Source: Rhizobium sp. CSW-27 (lineage in GTDB: Bacteria > Pseudomonadota > Alphaproteobacteria > Rhizobiales > Rhizobiaceae). From it: a DNA stretch of 64,000 nucleotides. The notes beneath the pieces are model-generated. The model was not told the origin of the DNA, did no database searches, and worked only from the letters and a program-made list of their open reading frames with translations. This document shows positions 28,678-36,854 of the stretch, in pieces. Position 1 is the stretch's first letter. Every line of letters begins with the position of its first letter. A program made the position numbers and the translations under genes. The stretch lies in the NCBI RefSeq assembly GCF_018760785.1, contig NZ_JAHHZO010000009.1:1-64000 (forward strand), in the 5' to 3' direction.

Positions 28678-29551
28678 AATGCACCCAGTATTTCGAGGTC
28701 AGGAAGGCAGCGGCCGTGAAGATCGCGATGATGATGAGCAGCACCCAGGCGAGTGCCGAGGCATAGCCCATGCGGAAGAACTTGAAGGCCTCGTTGAACA
28801 GGTAGACCGTGTAGAACAGCATGCTGTCTGCCGGCGCGCCCGTGCCGTTGGAGATGATGAAGGCGCTGGAGAAGGTCTTGAAGGCATCAATGGTCTGCAG
28901 CACCAGGTTGAAGAAGATCACCGGCGCCAGCAGGGGAAGCGTGATGCGGGTGAACTGGCGCCAGCGCGGCGTGCCGTCGATCTCGGCCGCCTCGTAGAGA
29001 TCGCGCGGGATGCCGCGCAGACCGGCGAGGAAGATCAGCATGGGCGATCCGAACTGCCACATGGCCAGCACCACCAGCGTGTAGAGCGAGGTGTCCGGGT
29101 TCGTCAGCCATTCGGGCCCCTGGATGCCGAGCGAGGCCAGCGCCTGATTGACGACGCCATTGGCATCGAAAAGCTGCCGCCACAGGATGGCGATGGCGAT
29201 CGAGGCCCCGAGCAGCGAGGGCAGGTAGAAGATCGCGCGATAAAGCCCGATGCTGCGCAGGCCCTTGTCCAGAAGCATCGCCACCGCCAGCGCCATGACC
29301 AGACGGGCCGGCACCGCCAGCACCACATAGTGGAAGGTCACCTCCAGCGCCTTCCAGAAGCGGCGGTCGCGCATGAACATGTATTCGTAGTTGCCAAGCC
29401 CGATCCAGCGCGGCGCATTGACCATGTCGTAGCGCGTGAAGGACAGGTACAGCGAGGCGAGGATCGGCCCGAGCGCCAGCAGGAAGAAGCCTAGGAACCA
29501 CGGCAGCAGGAAGATGTAACCTGGCGCGTTGCGGGCAATGAAGCGTTTCAT
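28658..29551 (-). CDS. Sugar ABC transporter permease (MalF type)
   Basis: 297 residues from the ATG at 29551 (MKRFIARNAPGYIFLLPWF), which has AAAGG eight bases upstream. An ATG at 29575 would add eight residues. Six membrane segments and the EAA loop 'EAAEIDGTPRWRQFTRITLP' near residue 195. It follows the binding-protein gene after a hairpin-containing spacer of about 80 bases. Confidence 0.91.
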   Translation of the reverse strand: MKRFIARNAPGYIFLLPWFLGFFLLALGPILASLYLSFTRYDMVNAPRWIGLGNYEYMFMRDRRFWKALEVTFHYVVLAVPARLVMALAVAMLLDKGLRSIGLYRAIFYLPSLLGASIAIAILWRQLFDANGVVNQALASLGIQGPEWLTNPDTSLYTLVVLAMWQFGSPMLIFLAGLRGIPRDLYEAAEIDGTPRWRQFTRITLPLLAPVIFFNLVLQTIDAFKTFSSAFIISNGTGAPADSMLFYTVYLFNEAFKFFRMGYASALAWVLLIIIAIFTAAAFLTSKYWVHYENERD

Positions 29552-29583
29552 GACACGGCCTTTGCGAACAGTCATTCCTTGGA

Positions 29584-29610
29584 CCCGGCGGAAGCCTTCG
29601 CCCCGCCGGG
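29584..29610 (-). terminator. Intra-operon hairpin after the 30-kb binding-protein gene
   Basis: CCCGGCGG (29584-29591) pairs perfectly with CCGCCGGG (29603-29610) around an 11-base loop. It lies about 20 bases beyond the binding-protein stop and before the permease genes, the same position as the hairpin of the galactoside operon. Confidence 0.55.
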
Positions 29611-29630
29611 CATGAGCGCGAACCGGACCT

Positions 29631-30917
29631 TCAGAGCGCCCGCTCGAGAATGGAGCCGGCCTCGTCGATGAACATGTCGGCCGCCTGCCTCGGCGAGGTC
29701 CGGTCGAGGACGACCTCCGTGCCGATCCGGGTAAAGGCCTCGCGCACCTCGCCCGCCCCCTTCGGCGGCGGTGGCGGCAGCGGCGCAACCTTGTCCTGGA
29801 TGGCCTGGAAGAAGTCGATGGACAGCGCCTCGACCGGCTTCAGCGAGGGTTTCAGCGCCGCGCGCACCTGTGGCGAACAGGGAATGCCGCGCTCCATGCC
29901 CAGGATGGCCGTCAGCTTCGGATCGGTGACCCAGCCATTGAGAAGCAGCATCGCCGCCTCGACATCCTTCGCATCGCGCGACAGCGAGAGGAACTGCGAG
30001 GGCTTGATGAACTGACCGGGCTTGCCGTTCTGCATGAAGGGCACCATGGCGGCACCGATCGGGTCCTTCATCAGGGCCTGAATGCCGACCAGCTGGTTCG
30101 ACCAGTGCTGGCCGATGGCCGCCTCCCCGGTGACGATACCGGTTTCAGACAAAGGCGGGCTGACCAGCACCGTCTTGTTCTTGTCGCGCACCACGCCCGC
30201 CTTGCGCAGACCGGCCCAGTACTGCCAGAAGGTCGCGGCATCCTCGACGGTTGCGGCCACCTTGCCGTCGGCATCGTAGAATTCGCGGCCGTTCTGCCTG
30301 ATCCAGGCCTCCAGCATGTCGATGTTGAGCGACAGGTCGTCCGAGCCCTTCATCCGCCCGCCGGACTTGGCGGTGACCGCCTCGCAGACACGGGCATAGT
30401 CGTCATAGGTCCAGGCATAGATGTCGGGCTTGACCCCGGCCGCCTCGAAGGCCTTCGCGTTATAGACCATCACCTGGCTGTTGGAGCCGATGTTGAGCGC
30501 ATAGAGCTTGCCGTCGACGCGCCCGCCATCCACGGCCGCCTTGTCGAAGGTACCGATCATCAGGCTCTTGCCGATATGATCGTCGAGCGGCTTCAGGGCG
30601 CCGCGACGCACATATTCGAACAGGTAGCGGTAATCCATCTGCACCAGGTCCGGCATGTTGCGGCCGGCCGTCTGGGTGGCCATCTTCGTCCAGTAGTCGC
30701 TCCAGCCGATCGTTTCGCCGGAAACCTGGATGCCCGGATGGCTCTCCTGAAAGCTCCGGATCACCTCGAACGTGCGCTTGTCGCGGTCGGGATTGCCCCA
30801 CCAGAACAGCCGGATGGCGCGATCCGCTGCCCGGGCGGGAACCGCATGCGCCAGCGAAAGGGCCGCGGCCGCCGCACCGGCGGTCCGCAACAGGTCGCGT
30901 CTCGTGAAATCTGCCAT
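29631..30917 (-). CDS. Tat-exported sugar-binding protein of ABC transporter
   Basis: 428 residues. The N-terminus carries a twin-arginine motif TRRDLLR followed by a hydrophobic stretch and the cleavage-like AVPARA|AD, so export is probably by Tat. Family 1 receptor with 'WWGNPDRDKRTFEV', 'GETIGWSDYWTKMATQTAGRN' in part, and 'LNIGSNSQVMVYN'. The ATG at 30917 is preceded by AAGGAGGAGG. It is about two-thirds or more identical by eye, over its first half, to the binding protein at 62483-63763 near the GH105 gene, which hints at a related pectic ligand. First gene of the operon. Confidence 0.9.
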   Translation of the reverse strand: MADFTRRDLLRTAGAAAAALSLAHAVPARAADRAIRLFWWGNPDRDKRTFEVIRSFQESHPGIQVSGETIGWSDYWTKMATQTAGRNMPDLVQMDYRYLFEYVRRGALKPLDDHIGKSLMIGTFDKAAVDGGRVDGKLYALNIGSNSQVMVYNAKAFEAAGVKPDIYAWTYDDYARVCEAVTAKSGGRMKGSDDLSLNIDMLEAWIRQNGREFYDADGKVAATVEDAATFWQYWAGLRKAGVVRDKNKTVLVSPPLSETGIVTGEAAIGQHWSNQLVGIQALMKDPIGAAMVPFMQNGKPGQFIKPSQFLSLSRDAKDVEAAMLLLNGWVTDPKLTAILGMERGIPCSPQVRAALKPSLKPVEALSIDFFQAIQDKVAPLPPPPPKGAGEVREAFTRIGTEVVLDRTSPRQAADMFIDEAGSILERAL

Positions 30918-31238
30918 GACATCCTCCTCCTTCAGCCTGGCATACTGCCGCGCACGCAAGGGCCTCCTTTCCCTTTCGGCGCGGGCGCATCTTGCCGGTG
31001 CGCAACGGCCTGCGGCACGGCAGGTGCACGGGAGCCTCCAGTCTCACCCGCCGCCTGCCGGCATTTCTCGGCAAGGCGACACGCGATCGCATCGCCAGCC
31101 TCCCCTCGCAACCCGAAACCGGCACGCGCCGGACGGACCTGACAAGGACACGGAACCCGTGCCGGTATTGTTATAGTCGTAATATGACTTCCGCAAGCCT
31201 GCCAGACGGGTTTTTCGGCGGTTCGCCGCGACCGCTGG
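30918..31238. other. Promoter region between GntR gene and the sugar ABC operon
   Basis: About 320 bases with no supportable gene. It contains the candidate GntR operator at 31176-31190 and a TATAAC-type -10 element overlapping it on the minus strand (about 31170-31175). The remaining leader to the ATG at 30917 is long (over 200 bases) and GC-rich. Confidence 0.45.
31176..31190. promoter_or_regulatory. Candidate operator of the GntR/FadR regulator (ABC operon copy)
   Basis: AGTCGTAATATGACT is an almost perfect palindrome (only the 5/11 pair mismatches). It overlaps the likely -10 region of the binding-protein operon. A 13/15 match recurs upstream of the regulator gene itself at 32045-32059. 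Confidence 0.6.
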
Positions 31239-31982
31239 TCAGGCGGGATCACGCGGCCGCAGAGACAGGGCGAGCCTGCGATACCGGTCCTGCGCGCCCT
31301 CGAGATGGCTGCGCATCGCCGCGCGCGCCGCATCCGGATCATGGGCGGAAATCGCCTCGGCGATGCGGCCATGTTCCTCCACCACCTGGGCGAGATAGGT
31401 CTCGCTGCGCGAGAAGGCGAGATGGGGCAGATTGGCACGCGGGATGGCATGCAGGCCGAAACGCAGCAGGGCGCTGACATAAAAGCCGTTATTCGTGGCC
31501 CGCGCGATGGAAAGATGGAATTCGAAATCCGCCTGCGAAGCAGAGGCCTTGCCCGCCACCAGATCCGCCATCCTGTCATGGGCGGCGCGGATCTCGAATT
31601 CCTGGGCCGAGGAGCGGCGGATCGCCGCGAGGGCGGCTGCTTCGGTTTCGATCCCCACCCGCAATTCCAGCATCTCCAGGGTCTTCGGAATGGATGCCTG
31701 ATCCTCGACGGCCGGCAAAGGGTCGACCGCGGGCAGAGCCTCGCAGACGAACACGCCCCGCCCATGCTCCGCCTTTACCAGACCCGCCGCGCGCAGTTCA
31801 GCAAGCGCCTCACGGATCACCGTGCGGCTCACGCCGAAGCGCTCGACAAGCCCCGGCTCTGTCGGAAGCCGGGCACCGGCAGGCAGGCGCCCTGCCGCGA
31901 TGTCGGACCGCAATTGCGCGATCACCGCTGCCGCCAGCCTCGGCTTTCGCGTCCCCTCCCCCGAAGCCGGCATTCTCACCAT
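31239..31982 (-). CDS. GntR-family (FadR subfamily) transcriptional regulator
   Basis: 247 residues. Winged helix at about 12-80 ('LPTEPGLVERFGVSRTVIREALAELRAAGLV') and an all-helical FCD ligand domain at about 95-235, with 'EFHLSIARATNNGF' containing metal-site residues. FadR-type regulators of rhizobia usually sense sugar acids or other carboxylates. The start at 31982 is chosen because GGGGAGAG precedes it; an upstream extension has no such signal. It is encoded just upstream of the sugar ABC operon on the same strand and is its likely repressor. Confidence 0.88.
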   Translation of the reverse strand: MVRMPASGEGTRKPRLAAAVIAQLRSDIAAGRLPAGARLPTEPGLVERFGVSRTVIREALAELRAAGLVKAEHGRGVFVCEALPAVDPLPAVEDQASIPKTLEMLELRVGIETEAAALAAIRRSSAQEFEIRAAHDRMADLVAGKASASQADFEFHLSIARATNNGFYVSALLRFGLHAIPRANLPHLAFSRSETYLAQVVEEHGRIAEAISAHDPDAARAAMRSHLEGAQDRYRRLALSLRPRDPA

Positions 31983-32044
31983 TTCACTCTCCCCATGCGG
32001 CAGCCTTGCCGCACAGATACACCATTGCCGCAGCCAAGGCAAAA

Positions 32045-32059
32045 CTCCTAATATGACTT
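32045..32059. promoter_or_regulatory. Candidate operator of the GntR/FadR regulator (own promoter)
   Basis: ACTCCTAATATGACT differs from the element at 31176-31190 in two of 15 positions. It lies about 63 bases upstream of the regulator ATG and touches the phnF stop codon. This fits autoregulation. Confidence 0.5.
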
Positions 32060-32800
32060 TCAGATCCCCCCGTCCGGATTGCTGCGGATGGTGAACTGCA
32101 CCCGGTCGGCCGGAAAGCGGGTGACGGCATACTGGATCGGCACTCCGGCCGGATCGGTGTTCAGCGCCTTGGTGACGAGAACGATGGCGCCCGGCGCCAG
32201 CCCGAGATCGGCCACATCATCCGGATCGGCGTGAATGGCGGAAATCTCCGTCACGTCGCGCAGATAATCGGCGACGCCGAGGATCGCCAGCGCCCGCGTG
32301 ATCGACTGCGTCCGGCGAAAGGCATCATCGATGCCGGCAAAGCGGTCTGCCGGAAACCAGGCGGTGGAACGCGACAGCGCCCGCCCATCCGCCGTGCGCA
32401 AGGCATCCAGCCGCAGCACGCGGGCGCCGGCGGGAAGCTTCAGGCGCCCGGCCAGATCCGCCGTCACCACCTCCTCCCGCGACGAGAGCAGCACACCCTT
32501 CAGATCGCGGGCCTGCTCACCGATGCCTTCGGTGAAGCGGGTGCGGCGACCGATCGGAAAGTCGAAGCGGTCGCGCCGCTCGATCAGCGTGCCGCTTCCC
32601 TGCACGGCGCGCACGATACCCTCCTGCGCCAGAGCCGCCAGAGCCGCCCGCACCGTATGGCGGTTGACCGAAAATTCCTCGGCCAGAGCGGTCTCGGCCG
32701 GCACGCGCCCCGTCGCATCATAGGCACCGGCGGCGATCTGCGCGCGGATGCGGTCGGCGATCTGCCGCCACACGGCGACACCCTTCTGGCGCTGAATCAT
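32060..32800 (-). CDS. phnF: Phosphonate operon regulator PhnF (GntR/HutC family)
   Basis: 246 residues. N-terminal GntR winged helix (about 5-70, 'VPAETALAEEFSVNRHTVRAALAALAQEGIV') and a C-terminal UTRA ligand domain (about 90-240), the HutC/PhnF architecture. It is divergent from phnG. The ATG at 32800 follows AGGAGGACCG; a GTG 15 bases upstream would place that ribosome site inside the gene, so it is rejected. It probably represses phnG onward through the inverted repeat at 32860-32879. Confidence 0.93.
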   Translation of the reverse strand: MIQRQKGVAVWRQIADRIRAQIAAGAYDATGRVPAETALAEEFSVNRHTVRAALAALAQEGIVRAVQGSGTLIERRDRFDFPIGRRTRFTEGIGEQARDLKGVLLSSREEVVTADLAGRLKLPAGARVLRLDALRTADGRALSRSTAWFPADRFAGIDDAFRRTQSITRALAILGVADYLRDVTEISAIHADPDDVADLGLAPGAIVLVTKALNTDPAGVPIQYAVTRFPADRVQFTIRSNPDGGI

Positions 32801-32859
32801 CGGTCCTCCTGTCACAAGCTCGTCATGCTTTGCCTCTATCCATAATGCAAATTGTATGG

Positions 32860-32879
32860 TTGTCTATATCAATAGACAA
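32860..32879. promoter_or_regulatory. PhnF operator (perfect inverted repeat)
   Basis: TTGTCTAT-ATCA-ATAGACAA, eight-base arms perfectly complementary, lies in the 92-base spacer between the divergent phnF and phnG genes, 14 bases before the phnG ATG. GntR/HutC regulators bind GTNTA...-type inverted repeats, so this is the obvious PhnF site controlling both directions. Confidence 0.75.
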
Positions 32880-32892
32880 TATGAGGTGCAGG

Positions 32893-33387
32893 ATGAACAC
32901 AGCTTTTGCAGATCCGGATCATGCCGGTCCGCCGGATGCAGGAGAGGAAAAGGCCCGCCGCAAGCGCGACCTCGACCTTCTGGCCCGCGCCAGCCGCGCC
33001 GAACTGGAAGACCTCTGGAACGGGCTTGACGACAAGCCGGCGCATCAGCGGTTGCGCGGCCCGGAAACCGGGCTGGTGATGGTGCGCGGCCGCATCGGCG
33101 GCGGCGGCTCTCCCTTCAATCTCGGAGAGGCAACCGTCAGCCGCGCCAGCGTCCGCCTCGCCGACGGTGCGGTCGGCCATGCCTATCGCCTCGGCACCGA
33201 CCGCCGGGCGGCGGAGCTGGCAGCCCTCATCGATGCCCTGGCGCAGGATGCCGGTCGCCGCGCGGTGATCGCGGACCGTCTTCTTGCGCCGCTGGCCGAG
33301 CGGCTCGCCGCAGAAGCCGCGGCACGTGCGGCGGAAACCGCGGCAACGAAGGTGGATTTCTTCACCATGGTACGGGGAGAAGACTGA
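32893..33387 (+). CDS. phnG: C-P lyase core complex subunit PhnG
   Basis: 164 residues. Subunit of the PhnGHIJ complex that transfers phosphonate to ribose via a nucleotide intermediate and cleaves the C-P bond. The conserved 'LVMVRGRIGGGGSPFNLGEATVSRASV' region (about 56-82) is the PhnG hallmark, and 'GHAYRLGTDRRAAELAALIDAL' follows. The ATG at 32893 is chosen over an upstream frame through the operator. It starts the operon phnG-H-I-J-K-L; its stop overlaps the phnH start as TGATG. Confidence 0.95.
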   Translation: MNTAFADPDHAGPPDAGEEKARRKRDLDLLARASRAELEDLWNGLDDKPAHQRLRGPETGLVMVRGRIGGGGSPFNLGEATVSRASVRLADGAVGHAYRLGTDRRAAELAALIDALAQDAGRRAVIADRLLAPLAERLAAEAAARAAETAATKVDFFTMVRGED

Positions 33388-34031
33388 TGCCGGACCGCAC
33401 GGAAACCTTTGCCGGCGGTTTCGCCAATGCCGTCTTCGACAGCCAGGCCGTGTTTCGCACCCTGATGGACTGCATGGCGCGCCCGGGCCAGACGGGCGAG
33501 GTGACGCTGTCCCTCGCACCGCCGGCACCGCTCGGCATTGCCGCCGGCGCCGTGATGCTGACGCTGTGCGACCACGACACGCCAGTCTGGCTGAGCCCGA
33601 AGCTCTCGCAATCGCCCGTGCCCGGCTGGCTCGCCTTTCATGGCGGCGCACCTCTGACGACCGAGCGGCACGAAGCCCGCTTCGCCTTCTTCGAAGGCAG
33701 GGCTCCCCTCCCCTCGCTCGGCGCATTTGCGCTCGGAAGCCAGGAATATCCCGACCGCTCCACCACGCTGATCATCGAGGTGGCCAGCCTGGACAACGGG
33801 CAGCCGCTCACCCTCAGCGGCCCCGGCATCCGTGACACGGCCGGGATCGCGCCCAACGGACTGCCGGCCGATTTCCTGCGCCAGTGGAGCGGGAACGGCG
33901 CGCTTTTTCCGCGCGGCGTCGACGTGGTTCTGACGGCGGGCCGTCGGCTCGTCGCCCTGCCGCGCACCTGCAAGATCACGGCGAAAACACTGACAGAGTC
34001 AGTGGCCGAGACACCGGCATCGGAGGGCTGA
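33387..34031 (+). CDS. phnH: C-P lyase core complex subunit PhnH
   Basis: 214 residues. Dimeric PLP-transferase-like fold subunit of PhnGHIJ without PLP chemistry. Characteristic 'FRTLMDCMARPGQ' near residue 25 and 'LTLCDHDTPVWL' near 60; 'GPGI' and 'NGLPADFLRQW' near 155 are conserved. One-base overlap with phnG and three bases before phnI. Confidence 0.94.
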   Translation: MPDRTETFAGGFANAVFDSQAVFRTLMDCMARPGQTGEVTLSLAPPAPLGIAAGAVMLTLCDHDTPVWLSPKLSQSPVPGWLAFHGGAPLTTERHEARFAFFEGRAPLPSLGAFALGSQEYPDRSTTLIIEVASLDNGQPLTLSGPGIRDTAGIAPNGLPADFLRQWSGNGALFPRGVDVVLTAGRRLVALPRTCKITAKTLTESVAETPASEG

Positions 34032-34034
34032 TCC

Positions 34035-35141
34035 ATGTATGTTGCCGTCAAGGGTGGCGAAAAGGCCATCGCCAACGCCCATCGCCTGCTTGCCGACCGT
34101 CGCCGCGGCGACCGGTCGCTGCCGGGCCTCACCATCGCGCAGCTGATCGGCCAGCTCGGCCTGGCCGTCGACCGGGTGATGGCCGAAGCCTCGCTCTATG
34201 ACCAGTCACTCGCCGCACTTGCCCTGAAACAGGCGCGCGGCGACATGATCGAGGCGATCTTCCTGCTGCGCGCCTACCGCACCACCCTGCCGCGCTTCGG
34301 CGCCTCCGTTCCGCTCGAAACCGGCCGCATGCAGGTGGAGCGACGCGTCTCGGCCACCTACAAGGACCTGCCGGGCGGCCAGTTGCTGGGGCCGACCTTC
34401 GACTATACCCACCGCCTGCTTGATCCGGACCTCCTCAACGAAACGGCAGAAGTCGAGGAACCCGCCCGCCGCGACGGCGAGGCGGAAGCGGTCATGCGCG
34501 TCTCCGACATCCTCGATCGCGAGGGCCTGATCGAGCCGGACGGCGAGATGCCGGAGGACCATGTGCCCGGCGACCTGACGCGCGAGCCGATGGAGTTTCC
34601 GATGCCGCGCGACCTGCGCCTGCAGGCGCTGGCCCGCGGCGACGAGGGCTTTCTGCTGGCGCTTGGCTATTCCACCCAGCGCGGCTATGGCCGCACGCAC
34701 CCCTTCGTCGGCGAAATCCGCATGGGCCTCGTCGAGGTGGAATTCGAGGTGCCGGAACTGGGGCTGACCCTGTCGCTCGGAGAGATCCGCATCACCGAAT
34801 GCCAGATGGTCAATCAGTTCAAGGGCTCGGCCAAGGCGCCGCCGCAATTCACCCGTGGCTACGGCCTGGTGTTCGGCCAGAGCGAACGCAAGGCCATGTC
34901 GATGTCGCTGGTCGACCGGGCGCTTCGCACCGGCGAATTCGGCGAGGATGTGGTCGCCCCCGCCCAGGACGAGGAATTCGTCATTTCCCATTGCGACAAC
35001 GTGCAGGCGACCGGCTTCGTCGAGCACCTGAAGCTGCCCCACTACGTGGACTTCCAGGCCGAACTCGACCTGGTGCGGCGCATGCGCGCCCGCCACAAGC
35101 CCGCCGAAGAGACGACCGAACACGAGGAGGCCGCAGAATGA
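34035..35141 (+). CDS. phnI: C-P lyase core complex subunit PhnI
   Basis: 368 residues. Catalyses, with PhnG, PhnH and PhnL, attack of phosphonate on ATP C1' with release of adenine. Opens with MYVAVKGGEKAI, the family N-terminus; 'QLMAEASLYD'-like and 'GFLLALGYSTQRGYGRTHPF' (about 211-230) are conserved. Its stop overlaps the phnJ start (ATGA). Confidence 0.95.
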   Translation: MYVAVKGGEKAIANAHRLLADRRRGDRSLPGLTIAQLIGQLGLAVDRVMAEASLYDQSLAALALKQARGDMIEAIFLLRAYRTTLPRFGASVPLETGRMQVERRVSATYKDLPGGQLLGPTFDYTHRLLDPDLLNETAEVEEPARRDGEAEAVMRVSDILDREGLIEPDGEMPEDHVPGDLTREPMEFPMPRDLRLQALARGDEGFLLALGYSTQRGYGRTHPFVGEIRMGLVEVEFEVPELGLTLSLGEIRITECQMVNQFKGSAKAPPQFTRGYGLVFGQSERKAMSMSLVDRALRTGEFGEDVVAPAQDEEFVISHCDNVQATGFVEHLKLPHYVDFQAELDLVRRMRARHKPAEETTEHEEAAE

Positions 35142-36070
35142 GCGCGCCGCACACCGAACCCGTCACCGCACCGGAGAGCGCGGGCGAGGCCGAACTTGCC
35201 GCTTACAACTTCGCCTATCTGGACGAGCAGACCAAGCGGATGATCCGCCGTGCCATCCTGAAGGCGATCGCCATTCCCGGCTATCAGGTGCCGTTTGCCA
35301 GCCGCGAAATGCCGATGCCCTATGGCTGGGGCACCGGCGGCGTGCAGGTGACGGCGGCCATCATCGGCCCCGAGGACGTTCTGAAGGTCATCGACCAGGG
35401 CGCCGACGACACCACCAATGCCGTCTCGATCCGCGCCTTCTTCCAGAAGGTCGCGGCGGTCAGGGCCACCACGCACACCGCCGACGCCACCATCATCCAG
35501 ACGCGTCACCGCATTCCGGAACACACGCTGAAGGAAGGCCAGGTTCTGGTCTATCAGGTGCCGATCCCGGAACCCTTGCGCTTCCTGGAACCGCGCGAAA
35601 CCGAAACCCGCAAGATGCACGCGCTGGAAGAATACGGCCTGATGCATGTAAAGCTCTACGAGGACATCGCCCGCCACGGCCGCATCGCCACGACCTATGC
35701 CTATCCCGTCAAGGTGCATGGCCGCTACGTGATGGACCCCTCGCCGACGCCGAAGTTCGACAATCCGAAAATGCACCGCTCAGAGGCGCTGCAGCTGTTC
35801 GGCGCCGGCCGCGAGAAGCGGATCTATGCCGTGCCGCCGCACACCGACGTGGTGAGCCTGGACTTCGAGGACCATCCCTTCGAGGTGCAGCAGTTCGACA
35901 GGCCCTGCGCGCTGTGCGGGGCAACCCATGTCTATCTCGACGAGGTCGTTCTGGACGACCGGGGAGGCCGCATGTTCGTCTGCTCCGATACCGATTACTG
36001 CGAAACGCGCCAGGCCGAGGGCCATGTGGGCGAAATGCTGGCGACGAGCGAGCGGGAGGCTGCGGAATGA
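35138..36070 (+). CDS. phnJ: Carbon-phosphorus lyase PhnJ (radical SAM)
   Basis: 310 residues. The radical enzyme that breaks the C-P bond of ribose-1-phosphonate 5-phosphate, giving alkane and a cyclic phosphate. The unusual C-terminal cysteine set is intact: CALC (about 262-265) and CSDTDYC (about 288-294), the last cysteine being the catalytic thiyl candidate. The N-terminal 'YNFAYLDEQTKRMIRRAILKAIAIPGYQVPF' block is diagnostic in part. ATGA overlaps at both ends show tight translational coupling. Confidence 0.96.
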   Translation: MSAPHTEPVTAPESAGEAELAAYNFAYLDEQTKRMIRRAILKAIAIPGYQVPFASREMPMPYGWGTGGVQVTAAIIGPEDVLKVIDQGADDTTNAVSIRAFFQKVAAVRATTHTADATIIQTRHRIPEHTLKEGQVLVYQVPIPEPLRFLEPRETETRKMHALEEYGLMHVKLYEDIARHGRIATTYAYPVKVHGRYVMDPSPTPKFDNPKMHRSEALQLFGAGREKRIYAVPPHTDVVSLDFEDHPFEVQQFDRPCALCGATHVYLDEVVLDDRGGRMFVCSDTDYCETRQAEGHVGEMLATSEREAAE

Positions 36071-36843
36071 GCGACATGCCTCTCCTCAAGGTTCGCAGCC
36101 TGTCGAAGTTCTACGGCAACCGCATCGGCTGCCACGATGTCGGCTTCGATCTGTGGCCTGGCGAAGTGCTTGCCATCGTCGGGGAATCCGGCTCCGGAAA
36201 GACGACGCTTCTCAACTGCCTGTCGACGCGGCTGATGCCCTCGACCGGCGACGTGCAATACCGGATGCGCGACGGCGACTACCGCGATCTCTACCGGATG
36301 AGCGAAGCCGAACGGCGCGTGCTGATGCGCACCGACTGGGGCTTCGTGCACCAGAACCCGGCGGACGGCCTGCGCATGACGGTTTCGGCCGGCGCCAATG
36401 TCGGCGAGCGGCTGATGGCTGTCGGCAACCGGCATTACGGCCGCATCCGCGCCACTGCCTCCGAATGGCTGTCGCGCGTCGAGATCGAGACAGACCGGAT
36501 CGACGACCAGCCCCGCGCCTTTTCCGGCGGCATGCGCCAGCGCCTGCAGATCGCCCGCAATCTCGTCACCTCGCCGCGGCTGGTGTTCATGGACGAGCCG
36601 ACCGGCGGCCTCGACGTGTCCGTGCAGGCCCGCCTGCTCGACCTGGTGCGCGGCCTCGTCAGCGACCTCGGACTCTCCGCCATCGTGGTGACGCATGACC
36701 TCGCCGTCGCCCGGCTGCTGTCGCACCGGATGATGGTGATGAAGGGCGGCCACGTGATCGAGCACGGGCTGACCGACCGGGTTCTGGACGACCCGCGCGA
36801 GCCCTACACCCAGCTGCTCGTCTCTTCCATCCTGCAGGTCTGA
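36067..36843 (+). CDS. phnK: C-P lyase-associated ABC-type ATPase PhnK
   Basis: 258 residues. ABC-type ATPase that binds the PhnJ side of the core complex rather than a membrane transporter. Walker A GESGSGKTT near 40, signature FSGGMRQRLQIARN near 155, Walker B LVFMDEPTGGLD near 178. The insertion 'YRMRDGDYRDLYRMSEAERR' is typical of PhnK compared with DppF-like proteins. Confidence 0.95.
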   Translation: MSDMPLLKVRSLSKFYGNRIGCHDVGFDLWPGEVLAIVGESGSGKTTLLNCLSTRLMPSTGDVQYRMRDGDYRDLYRMSEAERRVLMRTDWGFVHQNPADGLRMTVSAGANVGERLMAVGNRHYGRIRATASEWLSRVEIETDRIDDQPRAFSGGMRQRLQIARNLVTSPRLVFMDEPTGGLDVSVQARLLDLVRGLVSDLGLSAIVVTHDLAVARLLSHRMMVMKGGHVIEHGLTDRVLDDPREPYTQLLVSSILQV

Positions 36844-36854
36844 CGGAGAACACC

